This document shows positions 21,691 through 31,974 of a stretch of 64,000 nucleotides of DNA, piece after piece (position 1 is the stretch's first letter; the number at the start of each line of letters is the position of its first letter). Made by a program: the position numbers and the translations under genes. The DNA is taken from positions 2,914,001-2,978,000 of the forward strand of contig JAPVLO010000278.1 in assembly GCA_027257055.1 (NCBI GenBank), given 5' to 3'. Below the pieces are notes generated by a model, which was given only the letters and a program-made list of their open reading frames with translations, did no database searches and was not told where the DNA came from. This stretch comes from Cephalopachus bancanus. Taxonomy: Eukaryota > Chordata > Mammalia > Primates > Tarsiidae.

Positions 21691-22865
21691 CCGAACTGGA
21701 ACAGAATGTTAGTAATAGTCTTCATTTTTTTCCCCTCACTATTATTATTCTTATTTTCATTATTATGGTTAAGGTAGCTAAGTCTTCTTCTTCATGATCG
21801 GGCAAACTCATAGATCTTCCCCAAGAACTAAGGAGGCTTAGTAGCAGCATCTTAGACACACCAGCACCCTTTTGTGCCTTATCATTCACAAATAACCCCA
21901 AATCTACTCCCATGGCTGCAGTAACCAAATGAGGTCAGCCACAATACATGTGCTTTGCAAACTGTAAAGCCCCAATATAGGTGGAGAGTAGGTGGTTTTA
22001 TTATCCCAATTGTCAGATTCCCTTTCACATTTGCAGTATACTGATGCTGGATGCCAGTTTCTTAGTTATCTTAAACTCCAAGGAACTACATTAAACCGCA
22101 TCAGAATGTGCTTAGCCAAGTGCGAAAGTTCACTGCACAAGCCTTGCCTGTGTGAGGAGCAAAGAGTCAGGAAGCCGCGAGCCCTCAAGGACTGGGAACA
22201 GTTAATTAAATAGTCAGTGTGTCCATGTTTCACTGGGGGGAGAATTTGTGGAACCTTTAAAGAGCTTTCTGGTGATTTGCCACAGAGATGGACTTAAGCC
22301 AGGCTAGACTCCAAGGCTGACTGGCCACCAAATCCTGGGAGGTTGCCCTGGGGTAGACTTCCTCAGTCCTGATGCTCTGTGACATTTGAGTTGTGCGGCC
22401 TTTCCCTCTTGCCTCGGTGCTTCTGTGATTCTGCCGGATTAAGCAAGCAGTGGGAAGTTCCTGACTTAGACAGCACACTCTAGAACAGGCTCTTTGAGGA
22501 TCTGGGTCCCAGCCACCTCTTCGAGATGGCAGAGACAAGGTAGGCAAATTGAATCCCTTCTCTGGCAGTAGCTTCACAATGCTGCTGAATGCAGTGTGCC
22601 CAACTGCTTCTTTTCTCCCCCAGAAGACAGTCACTGTGAATAACGTGCTGTTTGGAAACAGGTCTACTGAAAATGTCACATTCATATAATTATTTACAAA
22701 TCCTAGCATAAATGAAATAAAGGCCTGACTCAAACAGAAAATTTCAAAACCTAGCACCATTGCTTTAATGAATAGAACAGTGAAATGCTGAATTACTTTC
22801 TGCTATTTTCACATACTCTTGACTGCCTTCCTCTCCCTCTTACACACACATCCCAGGTTAAATCT
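21691..22865. other. Unassigned sequence
   Basis: A 167-codon minus-strand frame (22257-22760) covers part of this interval. Its translation starts with hydrophobic residues but has no domain I recognise, and there is no matching splice context. I treat it as chance. No repeat identified. Confidence 0.4.
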
Positions 22866-22868
22866 TCT

Positions 22869-23134
22869 AGCTGGGCTCGGTGGCTCAGCCTGTAATCCCG
22901 CGCCTTTGGGAGGCTGAGGTGAGTGGATTGCCTGAGCCCGTGGGTTCAAGACCCACCTGGGCAGGCGAGACCTCATCTCTACAATAAAATCAAAAAATTA
23001 ACCGGGCGTGGTAGAGCGTGCCTGTAATTCCGGCTACTTGGAAGGCTGAGGTGGAAGGATCGCTGGAGCCCAGCAGGTCCAGTCTGGGCGACAGAGTGAG
23101 ACTCCAACTCAAAAAAAATAAAAAAATAAAAAAT
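22869..23134 (+). mobile_element. Alu SINE of an unusual subfamily, right arm deleted internally
   Basis: The left arm reads 'ctgggctcggtggctcagcc' then 'tgtaatcccgcgcctttggg', lacking the usual AC of CTCACGCC and carrying GCGCCTTT for AGCACTTT. The right arm jumps from 'gcccagcaggtcc' to 'agtctgggcgacagag', losing about 40 bases around the usual 'ctgcagtgagc..cactgcactcc'. Retained CpGs imply youth. A weak duplication, TAAATCTTC/TAAGTCTTC, flanks it. Confidence 0.93.
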
Positions 23135-23750
23135 AAGTCTTCCCTTTAACATTTTTTCCCACTTCCCAACTTATAGCACATGATGTGGTCTACATATTGC
23201 TTGTGTTTTTGAATGGCTTTTAGGTAGATTTGAACATGGCTACCCCAGGAGCATTATACCTGCTTTTATGCTGTTCTTTGGGGTTAAAACAACCACAAAG
23301 CCCTAGGGGAAAATACTGAGTAAGTAATCAGTAAGCCAAAGCCGGCTTTCAGATATCCAAACCTCCACTGACGTCACCAGTCACTGAGTCACCAAGGTCT
23401 CTGTGAGCTGTCTGCAGGTTTCTGACAGAAAAACCCAATACATTTTCAAAATGACCACCAGAACCTTGTAAGCTCTTGGCCACTGGTTGTCGAATAACAG
23501 TAATTCTACTCTGACAGTGCAGAGTTTTCGTTTAATTACAGGTAGAGCAAAAAGCACCTGGCTTCCAACCCTGCTTTCTGTTTAGAAGGGTGATTTGGCT
23601 CCTCTCCCCATATTCTTGAGCTCACTGCTCAAAAGCAGCATAGGCCTAGAGTTCCACCTTTCTACTTTCTGTCCTTCAACCAAGCTAATGTGGGAAACTG
23701 GAGGTGTAGAGACACTGCTATCAGAGGGGTTCATCTAAAACCAAACTCTG
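23135..23750. other. Unassigned sequence
   Basis: No repeat recognised. 'ccactgacgtcaccag' near 23367 contains a palindromic TGACGTCA site identical to a consensus cAMP-response element, noted only as a sequence match. Confidence 0.4.
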
Positions 23751-23763
23751 GACTTCAGTTTCT

Positions 23764-23961
23764 TTTTTTAAATTTTTTTATTTCAAAGATGTGGGGTACA
23801 ATTCAGGGTTAGGTACATAAGTGGTCTTCATACAGATAAAGTCTGGTACTCTTATGGATGTTATGTGCTTCCCCCTCCCTGGCAGTGTCCCACTACTGCC
23901 AATCCCTTTCTTATAGTATTATGATAAATGTTCAGGGTCTCCTTATGAGTGAGAACATGTA
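23764..23961 (-). mobile_element. Lineage-specific L1 3' end with 13-bp target duplication
   Basis: About 200 bp from a reversed poly(A) tail through 'gtggggtacaattcagggtt' and 'ggcagtgtcccactactgcc' to 'tatgagtgagaacatgt'. Flanks GACTTCAGTTTCT (23751-23763) and GACTTTAGTTTCT (23962-23974) differ at one base, so this is a complete 5'-truncated insertion. Confidence 0.93.
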
Positions 23962-23974
23962 GACTTTAGTTTCT

Positions 23975-25495
23975 AAAATGTGACATCCCTTCCCACTGCT
24001 TGCCAACTACATAAAAATCTCAAAAAAAAAAAAACCAAAAAAAAAACCCAAAACAAAACACCGCCATAAGCATTGGCATTTATAATCTATCACCATTTTG
24101 GTATGCACATCCTGGAGTGATAACAACTATCCAAAATCCCCACCCACTAGATGTATTCCAGTTCAGGAATCAGGACAAAGAGTCCTTACCTCTGAGACGC
24201 CAAACTGAATTTTGTGGCTGGTGGTGGGGACAGCTATAAGGGTAATTCAAAATGGCACCCTCAAGCCAATCTCCAAAATGGGCTACTCACTTTCTGAAGG
24301 CTGGCAGAAATTTGTCAACAACGCACCACAAAACAACAACGAGAGCCGCGGCAGTAATAACATCCCATCCCTTAGGTTGCTTGAGTCACACCACTTGCTT
24401 CCATATTCTTCTACCTCTGACCTGTCTCAGAAAAGATGGCCAAACCCCAGGAGAGCATTTTTCTTTTTGAATTAAGAACGGGATCGTTGTTTGGACTGGA
24501 AGTTCCCTGAGGAGAAGCTCAGTCCTTCAACCTCATTTCTATAGGGCACAGTCTGATGCCATAATGGTTCACGGGTAGCTAATCCTATGGTGTGAAAATG
24601 AAGGAAAGATCTGGGGCAGCTGCTAACTTCTTAAGATTGAACTTCAAACAGCTTCTTCTCTTCCTTCCCTCCTTGGTGGGCTGGCCAGAGACAAAGGGTT
24701 GATTTGTCAACTTCAGGCAATCAGAGGAGGCCTTCTCATGGCCCCACCCTCCTTGTATCAACTCCCTTCACCTAGCCTACCGTCCTCCCTGCACCTGTAG
24801 CTCTACAGAGGTGAAGGAGCCCTGTAGACTATAAGGCACTGCACCACCAGAAAGCAACACATAGGACACAGCAAGATAGAGTAACAGTTCTAGGAAGTTA
24901 CCTAGATGGCCTTGCACCTCGGTGTCTTCAGCTTTCAAATGAGAATACCTCATGTCTGATCTACATCACAGGATTATTGTGGGCATCAACATGTAAGGCC
25001 TAGACAAATATGGCCATTGACAATTCAACATTTTTCTAATCTCCACATGCTCCAAAAAAGGGAAATGTGAAATGAACTGGTGGTTCTGGGCAGAGTTGAA
25101 AGAAACCTGGGGTAAGAGGGAGCCAGGGCATCGCTGTGGTCCTGCCATGTCTCATCCTCGGTGCTGCAACAGGACTTCCTGATCTGGGTGTCTCGCTGAA
25201 TCACAGTGAGGGTGGGTTCTTGCTCTGTTGGGAGGCAAAGACTATTTTTGTCAGAAGGGGCTTAATAAAAATGGCATAAACTCAAGAAGCCAGGAGAGCT
25301 CTTGACCATGGCCATCTTGGAGGTTACCCTTTAGACATGTCCAAATGCGGGAGACTGATTCTAAACATGGAGATGTAATGACACTCATCAGATAAGGCTG
25401 GGCCAGACTATGGCAGTAACCAGGCCTAGGTGAGCTTTCTGCCTCTGCAAATCTTTAAAAGATTTGGGAAAACAAATTACTGTGAAGGAAAGTCA
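23975..25495. other. Unassigned sequence
   Basis: Contains an A/C-rich low-complexity patch at 24019-24062 (A runs separated by CC and CCC). The rest is unplaced. Frames at 24212-24475 overlap in two phases with no motif. Confidence 0.4.
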
Positions 25496-25499
25496 GACA

Positions 25500-26492
25500 G
25501 ATACCACGTCATACCCACTAGGATGACTATTAAAAAAAAAAGGATAATAACAAGTATGGCAAGGATGTGGAGAAATTGGAACCCTTATACAATACTGGTG
25601 GGAATGTAAAATAGTGCGGTCACTATGAGAAACAATTTGGAGCCAGGTGTGGTGGCTCATGCCTGCAATTCCAGCACTTTGGGAGGCTGAGGCGGGCAGA
25701 TTGCTTTAGCCCAGGAGATTGAAACCAGCCTGGGCAACATAGTGAAACCTCATCTCTACAAAAAAAAATAAAAAAATTAGCCAAGTGTGGTGGTGCATGC
25801 TTGTAGAGTCAGATACTCAGGATGGTGAGGTGGAGGATTGCCTGAGCCCAGGAGGTCGAGGCTGCCATGAGCTGTGATTGTCGTAATCATGCCAGGGCTC
25901 TCCAACCTGGGGGACAGAGTGAGACCTCAATTAAAAAAAAAAAAAAAACAAAAGAAAGAAAAGAAAAACAATCTGGTGGCTCCTCAATAAATTAAACAGA
26001 ATTGTCACATAACCCAGCAATTTTGTCCCTAAGTATATATCCAAAAGGGATGAAAACAATTGTTTTCATAACAGCATTGTTCACACTTGGCAAAAGGTAG
26101 AAACAACTTCAATTGCCCATCAGTTGATGTATAAGCAAAATGTGGTATATCTATACAAAAGAATATTTTTCAATCACAATAAAGGACTAAAACATGGATG
26201 AGTCTTGAAAATATTATGCTAAGTGAGATAAGCCAGGCACAAGAGACCACATACTGTATGATTCCATTTTTATGAATACCAGGAGCAGGTAAGTACACAG
26301 AGGTAGAAAGCAGGTTCATGGTTGACAGCGACAGAGGGGAATGGAAATTGGGAACGACTGCTTATCGGGTATCAGATTTCCTTTAGGGGTGATGAAAATG
26401 TCCTGAAACTAGATAGTGGTGAAGATTACAAAAATCTGTGAATGTACTGAATGCTACTGAATTGTCCACTTGGTTAAAATGGGAAACTGTAC
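25500..26492 (+). mobile_element. Ancient L1 (L1M-type) 3' end, interrupted by an Alu
   Basis: Conserved L1 ORF2 end is clear: 'gcaaggatgtggagaaattg', 'ggtgggaatgtaaaatagtg', then after the Alu 'cccagcaattttgtccctaa', 'gtatatatccaaaagggatg' and 'catggatgagtcttgaaaat'. The 3' UTR follows with 'ccacatactgtatgattcca' and 'gtccacttggttaaaatggg'. The coding frame is fully degraded. Confidence 0.9.
25641..25965 (+). mobile_element. Alu SINE (J-like) inserted in L1
   Basis: Full-length dimer opening 'agccaggtgtggtggctcat', with A-rich linker near 25760, right arm 'gcccaggaggtcgaggctgc' and an A-rich tail. Flanking 11-mers AAACAATTTGG (25630-25640) and AAACAATCTGG (25966-25976) are the target duplication. 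Removing the Alu rejoins the L1. Confidence 0.96.
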
Positions 26493-26494
26493 AT

Positions 26495-27880
26495 TTATTA
26501 GACTATGGAAAAATAAGAGACAGATAAAGGTGAGAATGAGGTAGAGGGAAGGGAGAATTCTAGAGCTCCTGTAGAGAAGAACCTCCCAGAGCCACCTCTA
26601 CTGCTGTGTGCCCTTCCAGGGGCCTGGGTTGGTGGATTCATTGAGAAATGATCCCTAATAAGTCCTGAGGAGTTATGGGTCTTTTTCTTATAAGCAGGCA
26701 ACAATCATATCTCATGGCAGCTCATTACACATTCTTTTGGTACCACGAGTTGTTTTAAAACCGTGAAATTAGTTCTGGCAGAGTTTACAGAAAAACACCC
26801 ATGAGATGAGACTGAATGAGTTATGTAAGACTTCTCACACTCTTTATATGAGATGTTAACTCCTTACCGGCACAGCCAAGGGCACGGTGTCATCTAGAAA
26901 GTAGCATGCGCACGCTGGCTTCCACCAAGACCAGCACATGATGGGAAGGAGCAGTGGAGGCCTAGCTCTGGAGGGGCCATCGAGCAGTCCTCAGCTCTGG
27001 CATCTCCAGTCAGGTCCCTCCTTCTCCACGTGAGGTCGGTGAGGCTCCGAGACCAGGAAGGGAGTTGCCCATGCAAATCGGTTTCACTAAAAGTTCCAGT
27101 CTTTTCCCAGAGCTAGGCTGACTTTTGATGTGGTGTACTAAAAGCTTTAAGATCATCCAGATATCTAAAACATGAATGTGATCATCACTGGTCTATAGTT
27201 GTGTCATGAGACCAGCCCCCAGCCAAACCAGGAGAATGGCGACTCTAATCAACATAGCTTGAACTCTGGCATTCAGGAGACACATATTTCAACAGTTTTC
27301 ACCTGGAAACAGTCACTCAATGAAATAAAAATGTATCTAATGTGTGAGCCCCAAACAGTGAACTGAGATCATGAGTTCTCTCCGGCCCTTCACACCCCTT
27401 CCTTCATAGACACACACACATAGATGCACATCTATGTGTGTGCATATTTCCCCTGCAGTTTACCTACAAAATATACGTGGACTGTTTTTTCCAATAAAAC
27501 CTATTTCATACTTCCATTTATTTAGAAGATGGTAAAGAGTTAGAAAACAAGGTTTCAAAGCCTGTTCAAGATAGGTCTCAGGAATCAAGTACTAAACTTG
27601 GAGAAGCCTTAGGACTCCACTCAGAATCCATGGAGTCTTACTTTATAAAGAGAAACAACGTACTTAGTTACCTGGTTCCTGAATTGAAACACTAGTTCAT
27701 AGAAGGGGAGCGAGGGAGCATCACAGCACAGCACCCTAAGTAACAAGTGGTTGCTGACCATGAGGAGGGAGCAGAACTCATGGAAAAGATGACTGGAGCT
27801 TTCCAAAGCCTGGAGTCATGTGAAGTGCCAGCAAGTTATCCCCACCCTCAGAGGCAGCATGACAGGGGGAGGGAACACAC
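26495..27880. other. Unassigned sequence with a short palindrome
   Basis: No repeat family recognised. The only notable structure is the 30-bp near-perfect inverted repeat at 27413-27442, listed separately. Confidence 0.4.
27413..27442. repeat. Perfect inverted repeat, 14-bp arms
   Basis: CACACACATAGATG and CATCTATGTGTGTG are exact reverse complements separated by CA. The arms are CA/TG microsatellite-like, so the hairpin probably arose from microsatellite evolution. Confidence 0.95.
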
Positions 27881-27884
27881 GCTT

Positions 27885-28110
27885 AGGAGGGAGACAGAGC
27901 CAAGTCTAGAAGCCAGAGTTTGCTACTTATTAGCTGTGCAATATTGGGTAGTTTACTTCCCCTCTCTGACTCCCATTTCCTTCTATGAAGGAATGGGATG
28001 TATCTCTAAAGTGGAGATAAGCATGTCTATCTCACAGGGTTTTTGTGAAAATGAGATAATTTATGTACTGAACTAACAGAGGCATCTAGTTATTGCTCAA
28101 CAAAGGGCTT
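27885..28110 (+). repeat. MIR SINE, near full length
   Basis: 'gctacttattagctgtgcaa' then 'tattgggtagtttacttccc', 'ctatctcacagggtttttgt', 'gaaaatgagataatttatgt' and 'gcatctagttattgctcaac' follow MIR from the tRNA-like head to the tail. Confidence 0.85.
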
Positions 28111-28845
28111 TCTTTTTTTAAGAATTCTAAGACAGTGTATTATAGTGTGGTCTGATTATTTATGTTCATAATGAGATCCTTGAGTCATCTGGTGAAGGTT
28201 GACATATAGTCGCATGTTTTCAGTGAGAAGGCAGGGACATTTCCCCCCAGCCTGCCTCCAGACCACTGACCTCAGACCTCTGTATCTTTGTGCTGGTTTC
28301 TGAAGCAAGACTTAACTCTCTCCCTCTGTCTCTGAAACCTACTTGCACCTAACTATTCTTCTGTAAGTCAGTCTGACAAACTAAGTTATCCCAAAGTGTC
28401 AATGATCGAAAACAGCAAAGATTTTGTAGTTATCAGTTAGCAAGAGGGCACTGCTGTAAACCAATAGTGACATTTCAGCAAAGGTGACAGACCAATGAGG
28501 AATGAGCTTGGGGTAAGGGGGCCTTCTTGGCGTCCTCTCCATCACACCATGTAAGCAGTTTCTTCTTTATGGTCAGCCTGAAACATCAGGATTTGGAGTC
28601 AAGACACTAATATGGCCTAAGCACAGATTGCTGATGCGGTTTGGTACTTCCTTAGGAGTTAGATGTTATTGCACATCCATTAAAGACATGATAGCTTCTC
28701 TTCTGATCAATACATATTTATTTAATGTATTGATATTCTGCTTTGATCCAAAAACATTGGGACGAGGAGAGACCACTTGGGTAAACAAGTTCAGGTGCCA
28801 AAAAAGATCCCATCACCCAAATACTAAGTATATTTGGCATTGCAT
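28111..28845. other. Unassigned sequence
   Basis: No repeat recognised. The final 45 bases contain a local repetition of TAAGTATATTTGG (28825-28837 and 28848-28860) that leads into the 52-bp direct repeat described next. Confidence 0.4.
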
Positions 28846-28848
28846 ATT

Positions 28849-28900
28849 AAGTATATTTGGTGCTAAGATACACTGAGAGGCGGCGATCATTTCTTTTTCC
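28849..28900 (+). repeat. 52-bp direct repeat, copy 1
   Basis: This segment ('aagtatatttggtgctaaga' ... 'ggcggcgatcatttcttttt') recurs at 29571-29622 with about four mismatches. I do not recognise it as part of any common repeat family. Confidence 0.9.
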
Positions 28901-28981
28901 TTTTCTCATTTCCCCCTGCGATCTGATGTTCTCTTAAACACCCCTGTGCTGGAGGCTGCAGTAGCAAGTGGAGAGGGTGAT

Positions 28982-29021
28982 GGGTGGGGGATGGGGGGTG
29001 GGGGGTGGGGGCAGGGGTGGG
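28982..29021 (+). repeat. G-rich tract with G-quadruplex potential
   Basis: Six runs of three to six G are separated by one- or two-base loops (TGGGTGGGGGATGGGGGG and onwards). This easily satisfies the usual G3+N1-7 intramolecular quadruplex rule on the plus strand. Confidence 0.93.
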
Positions 29022-29433
29022 TTACAGGAAGAGATAAGCGGCTGAAGCTTTTCAGAATTTATCAAGATATGTATATGGGAATGTATCTGTCTTTTTGTCT
29101 TGCTGTCTGGCTTTCTGTCTCTTTTTGTTTCTGTCTCTCAGCGCCTCTATCTCTGGCTTTTTCTTCAAAATAACAGCAGAAACATTGCTAGAATTAAACG
29201 GCACCGTCTATATTTCATCTGCCCAGTGACCGGGGGTCCCGGTTTCTTACAGGGCACTGGAGCCCTGTCTGTGCTGTTCATGAGTCTATCTCTAGGGCCT
29301 TTCGAAATGTGGCTACACCAGCAATGCATCTTCTCCCAGACTTGCATTCAGTGACATTCACGCTGGTTGCCCCAAATTGGCTATAATGAGAGTATTTACA
29401 TTGTAGAAATTGGTAAACAATACAAATCAGGGG

Positions 29434-29489
29434 TTTTTTTTCCTTCCTTCCTTCCTTCCTTCCTTCCTTCCTTCCTTCCTTCCTTCTTC
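29434..29489 (+). repeat. Polypyrimidine (TTCC)n microsatellite
   Basis: An eight-T run leads into about twelve perfect TTCC units and a TTCTTCT end. The strand is wholly pyrimidine, so triplex formation is possible. Confidence 0.95.
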
Positions 29490-29570
29490 TGTAGAGTTAA
29501 ACATTTGCCAGCACACCACTGAACATAGGTGTATACTCAATATTTGTTAAACAAGCAAAGGAAGAATGAC

Positions 29571-29622
29571 AAGTATATTTGGTGCTTAGATGCACTGAAA
29601 GGCGGCGATCATTTATTTTTCC
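29571..29622 (+). repeat. 52-bp direct repeat, copy 2
   Basis: Second copy, 722 bp after the first and in the same orientation. Similarity stops abruptly on both sides: the left flank is GAAGAATGAC here versus TGCATATT in copy 1, and the right flanks also differ. Confidence 0.9.
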
Positions 29623-29624
29623 CT

Positions 29625-30050
29625 TGGATTCAGCCATGTCCGGCCCTCTCTGGCCCTCATCATAGCAACCCCCTGTAAGTTATTTTCACCAACAGGATGA
29701 CAAGACCTGGGATTTAGTTATGAAACAGAGAAGGAAATGCCAGGAAGACTAATTAAAAACAAAATTTCGCTTTGGTAACTATCTCTGACTCAGCTCTGTT
29801 GGAAAGTATCAACCTTATAAACCCACAAGGAAGAGGTGAAGATTTCACATCTCATTTCTTTTGATGTCAAAAAAAGAACTGTCTTAAGTGCTGGAACTAG
29901 GCTGTGGGACAAAGGACACCAGGCTCACAACAAGCAGTCACATATAGCAGCTCCCTTTTTTGAGTTCAGGGACGGAGTGACTCTCTGAGTCCAGGTTTCC
30001 TGGTCATAGACGGGTAAATAACCCCACCTCTGCCAACTCTACAAAGCAAG
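29625..30050. other. Unassigned sequence
   Basis: Nothing recognised. Includes AAAAGAAC and GATTTCACATCTC segments without a family match. Confidence 0.4.
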
Positions 30051-30054
30051 CTTT

Positions 30055-30330
30055 CCAAACTCCTATTCATCCTCCAGGATCCAGTTCACGTGCCCCTGCT
30101 CCTGCTGCTGCTTTTCAGAATCTGCTCCATCAGCTGTGGGAGCCCTTACCGCATCACGGTCTTCTCAACTCCAGCATCAACTATGTGGGGCTGTAGATAG
30201 CGTTTATTGATTTGGCCACTCCTCTGTCCCTCTTGGACCCTCTCACAGGCAGGGGCCACGTTAAACCTGCATTCCTAGTACTTTCTGCAGTGCTTGGCAC
30301 ACGGCAACTGATGGCCGCATGCTTGTTAAA
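30055..30330 (+). repeat. L2 LINE 3' end
   Basis: 'catcctccaggatccagttc', 'aggcaggggccacgttaaac' and 'tttctgcagtgcttggcaca' then 'cggcaactgatggccgcatg' follow the L2 3' UTR in order. The terminal AATAAAT-TGAA segment has decayed. Confidence 0.72.
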
Positions 30331-31210
30331 GGGAACCCCTGAGAAAGTAGATGTGAAGGGACTTTTAAACTGGGACCGTCATCTATGAAGTGTGAAGAGC
30401 TATTACCACGGGCAGACCACAAAATCGTGTGGCTTGCTACTGCCAAGCCCTAGGAACAGCCCTTACCTGGCGCAGACCCTATTAAAGCATTTAATCATAT
30501 CGCCACTAGATAAAATTTGTGAAACACCTGGAGGACTTGGGCAGAAAAGATCAATTAGGAATTACAGAAAACATTCTTCTAAATAGTGGCCTCCCTGTCC
30601 TCCCCCCCCCACCTCGTGAGCTCCAATAGTTTTATTCCAGAATTCCACACCCTCCCTGCCCACAGGGCTTGGAGGTAAGAATATTACATAAGGAATGAAC
30701 GCCGCCTTCATTTGTTTTAATAAAAGAAACAGCCCCATTTAACCCATTTAAAGAAACACAGACTTCAGTGGCTTAGATATTTCTGAATGTGAATATGACC
30801 CAGAGGCTCAGGAATACAGAATGGCTGTCTTGAGAAGGATCGTTTTTTCCTATTTAAAACATTCTGGAAAATTGCTCTGTGTCCCCGTGCCAAGATAAAA
30901 AAATAAAAAACATAAGGGCTATTTGGAATGTCTCTTCATTTTACAGATGACTTTAATGCATAATGTTATAAAGACATGAAACTCTCTGGCCTCAAATGCC
31001 CCTGACGCGGCTGCCCAAAAGCCCGGGAGAGGCACGCCACGGTGTGGAATTTGTGAGCAGACCTTGAAAAAAAAACAAAAAAACAACTAGCTGTTTCAGA
31101 TAAGTATCACAGCTGCTCATGGGCTTTTAAGTTTACAGGCGTCTCTGAATAGAATACGAGCGGGCCTGGGTGGGATAATTTCTTCACTGCACAGCATAAC
31201 ATCCTATAGC
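30331..31210. other. Unassigned sequence, possible conserved non-coding element
   Basis: A C9-C10 run lies at 30602-30611. From 30660 to 31200 the sequence is free of recognised repeats, with retained CpGs ('tgacgcggctgccc', 'gcccgggagaggcacgcc') next to AT-rich motifs. Regulatory function is inference only. Confidence 0.35.
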
Positions 31211-31216
31211 ATGAAA

Positions 31217-31250
31217 TGATGATGATGGTGATGATGGTGATGATGATATG
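31217..31250 (+). repeat. (GATGGT/GAT)n microsatellite
   Basis: A degenerate run of ATG/GTG triplets, GATGATGATGGTGATGATGG and on, of about 34 bp. Confidence 0.9.
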
Positions 31251-31264
31251 TCTGGGTATAGAAA

Positions 31265-31430
31265 GTTTTTTTCACATATATCTTGTTTCATGTGATATAA
31301 CAACCATGTCAGCTAGGTAGAAAAGGAATTACTGACGTTTCAGATGTATAAAACGGAGGCCGAGAGAGGTGCTGTGGCTGGCTTCAGGTCTAACAGCGAG
31401 GTAAGGGCTGATCTGGCATCAAAACCAAAA
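31265..31430 (-). repeat. MIR SINE
   Basis: 'gacgtttcagatgtataaaa' then 'cggaggccgagagaggtgct' and 'ggctggcttcaggtctaaca' is the antisense MIR core ('tttacagatgaggaaactgaggcccagagaggt'). Confidence 0.72.
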
Positions 31431-31569
31431 GCTACTTGTGGGAGTGTAGAGGGGTTTGAGTAAGAAGAGCCACCATTGTAAGTAAGGAGGACTTGACTGA
31501 GCACTTGTGCGAGAGTCCCACAGAGCCAGTTCTGCACCTGGGCCTTGACGAGGACAGGTTCTGTGATCA

Positions 31570-31715
31570 TGGGTTAACGACTCCCCTGTTGGTCAATTTC
31601 CTTCTCTGAGTATGTGAATAACAATTCTGAACTCAGGGGTTGATATGCAGATCAAGGGATGGGCCAGAGGACCATTACAGTACCTGGTAGGAACCAAAGA
31701 AATGGTGGCCATTAG
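31570..31715 (+). repeat. MIR-like fragment
   Basis: 'gtcaatttccttctctgagt' and the later 'accattacagtacctggtag' fit the MIR core and tail, but the intervening sequence is diverged. Confidence 0.45.
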
Positions 31716-31925
31716 TATCTGATCGCTGTTTCTAGCTTTGCAAAGGGCTACTGGCCTTGGAAAAGGGGCTAACTTCAATTGCTCTTTGTAAGTCTGCCTG
31801 GGTGGGAATTCTCCTAAATATTTCATGAGGCCTGTCTCTCTTTGCTTCTGTAGAAGCTTAGCCTGTGACAAACAGCTCTATTATCTGGCTTCCATGTTCA
31901 GAAGGAAAAACCATATGTTGTAAGG

Positions 31926-31972
31926 CATAGTGTGTGTGTATGTGTAGACGTGTGTGTGTGGGGGGGGGTGTA
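31926..31972 (+). repeat. (GT)n microsatellite with G run
   Basis: Interrupted TG repeats ending in nine consecutive G. The reverse complement encodes the His/Thr-rich chance frame at 31858-32052. Confidence 0.93.
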
Positions 31973-31974
31973 TG

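Noticed and set aside
22257..22760. 167-codon minus-strand frame with a hydrophobic start
   Set aside because: A hydrophobic stretch could mimic a signal peptide, but there is no recognisable domain downstream and no neighbouring exon.
23367..23380. TGACGTCA site as a cAMP-response enhancer
   Set aside because: A single 8-bp match in 64 kb is expected at about this frequency. No promoter context.
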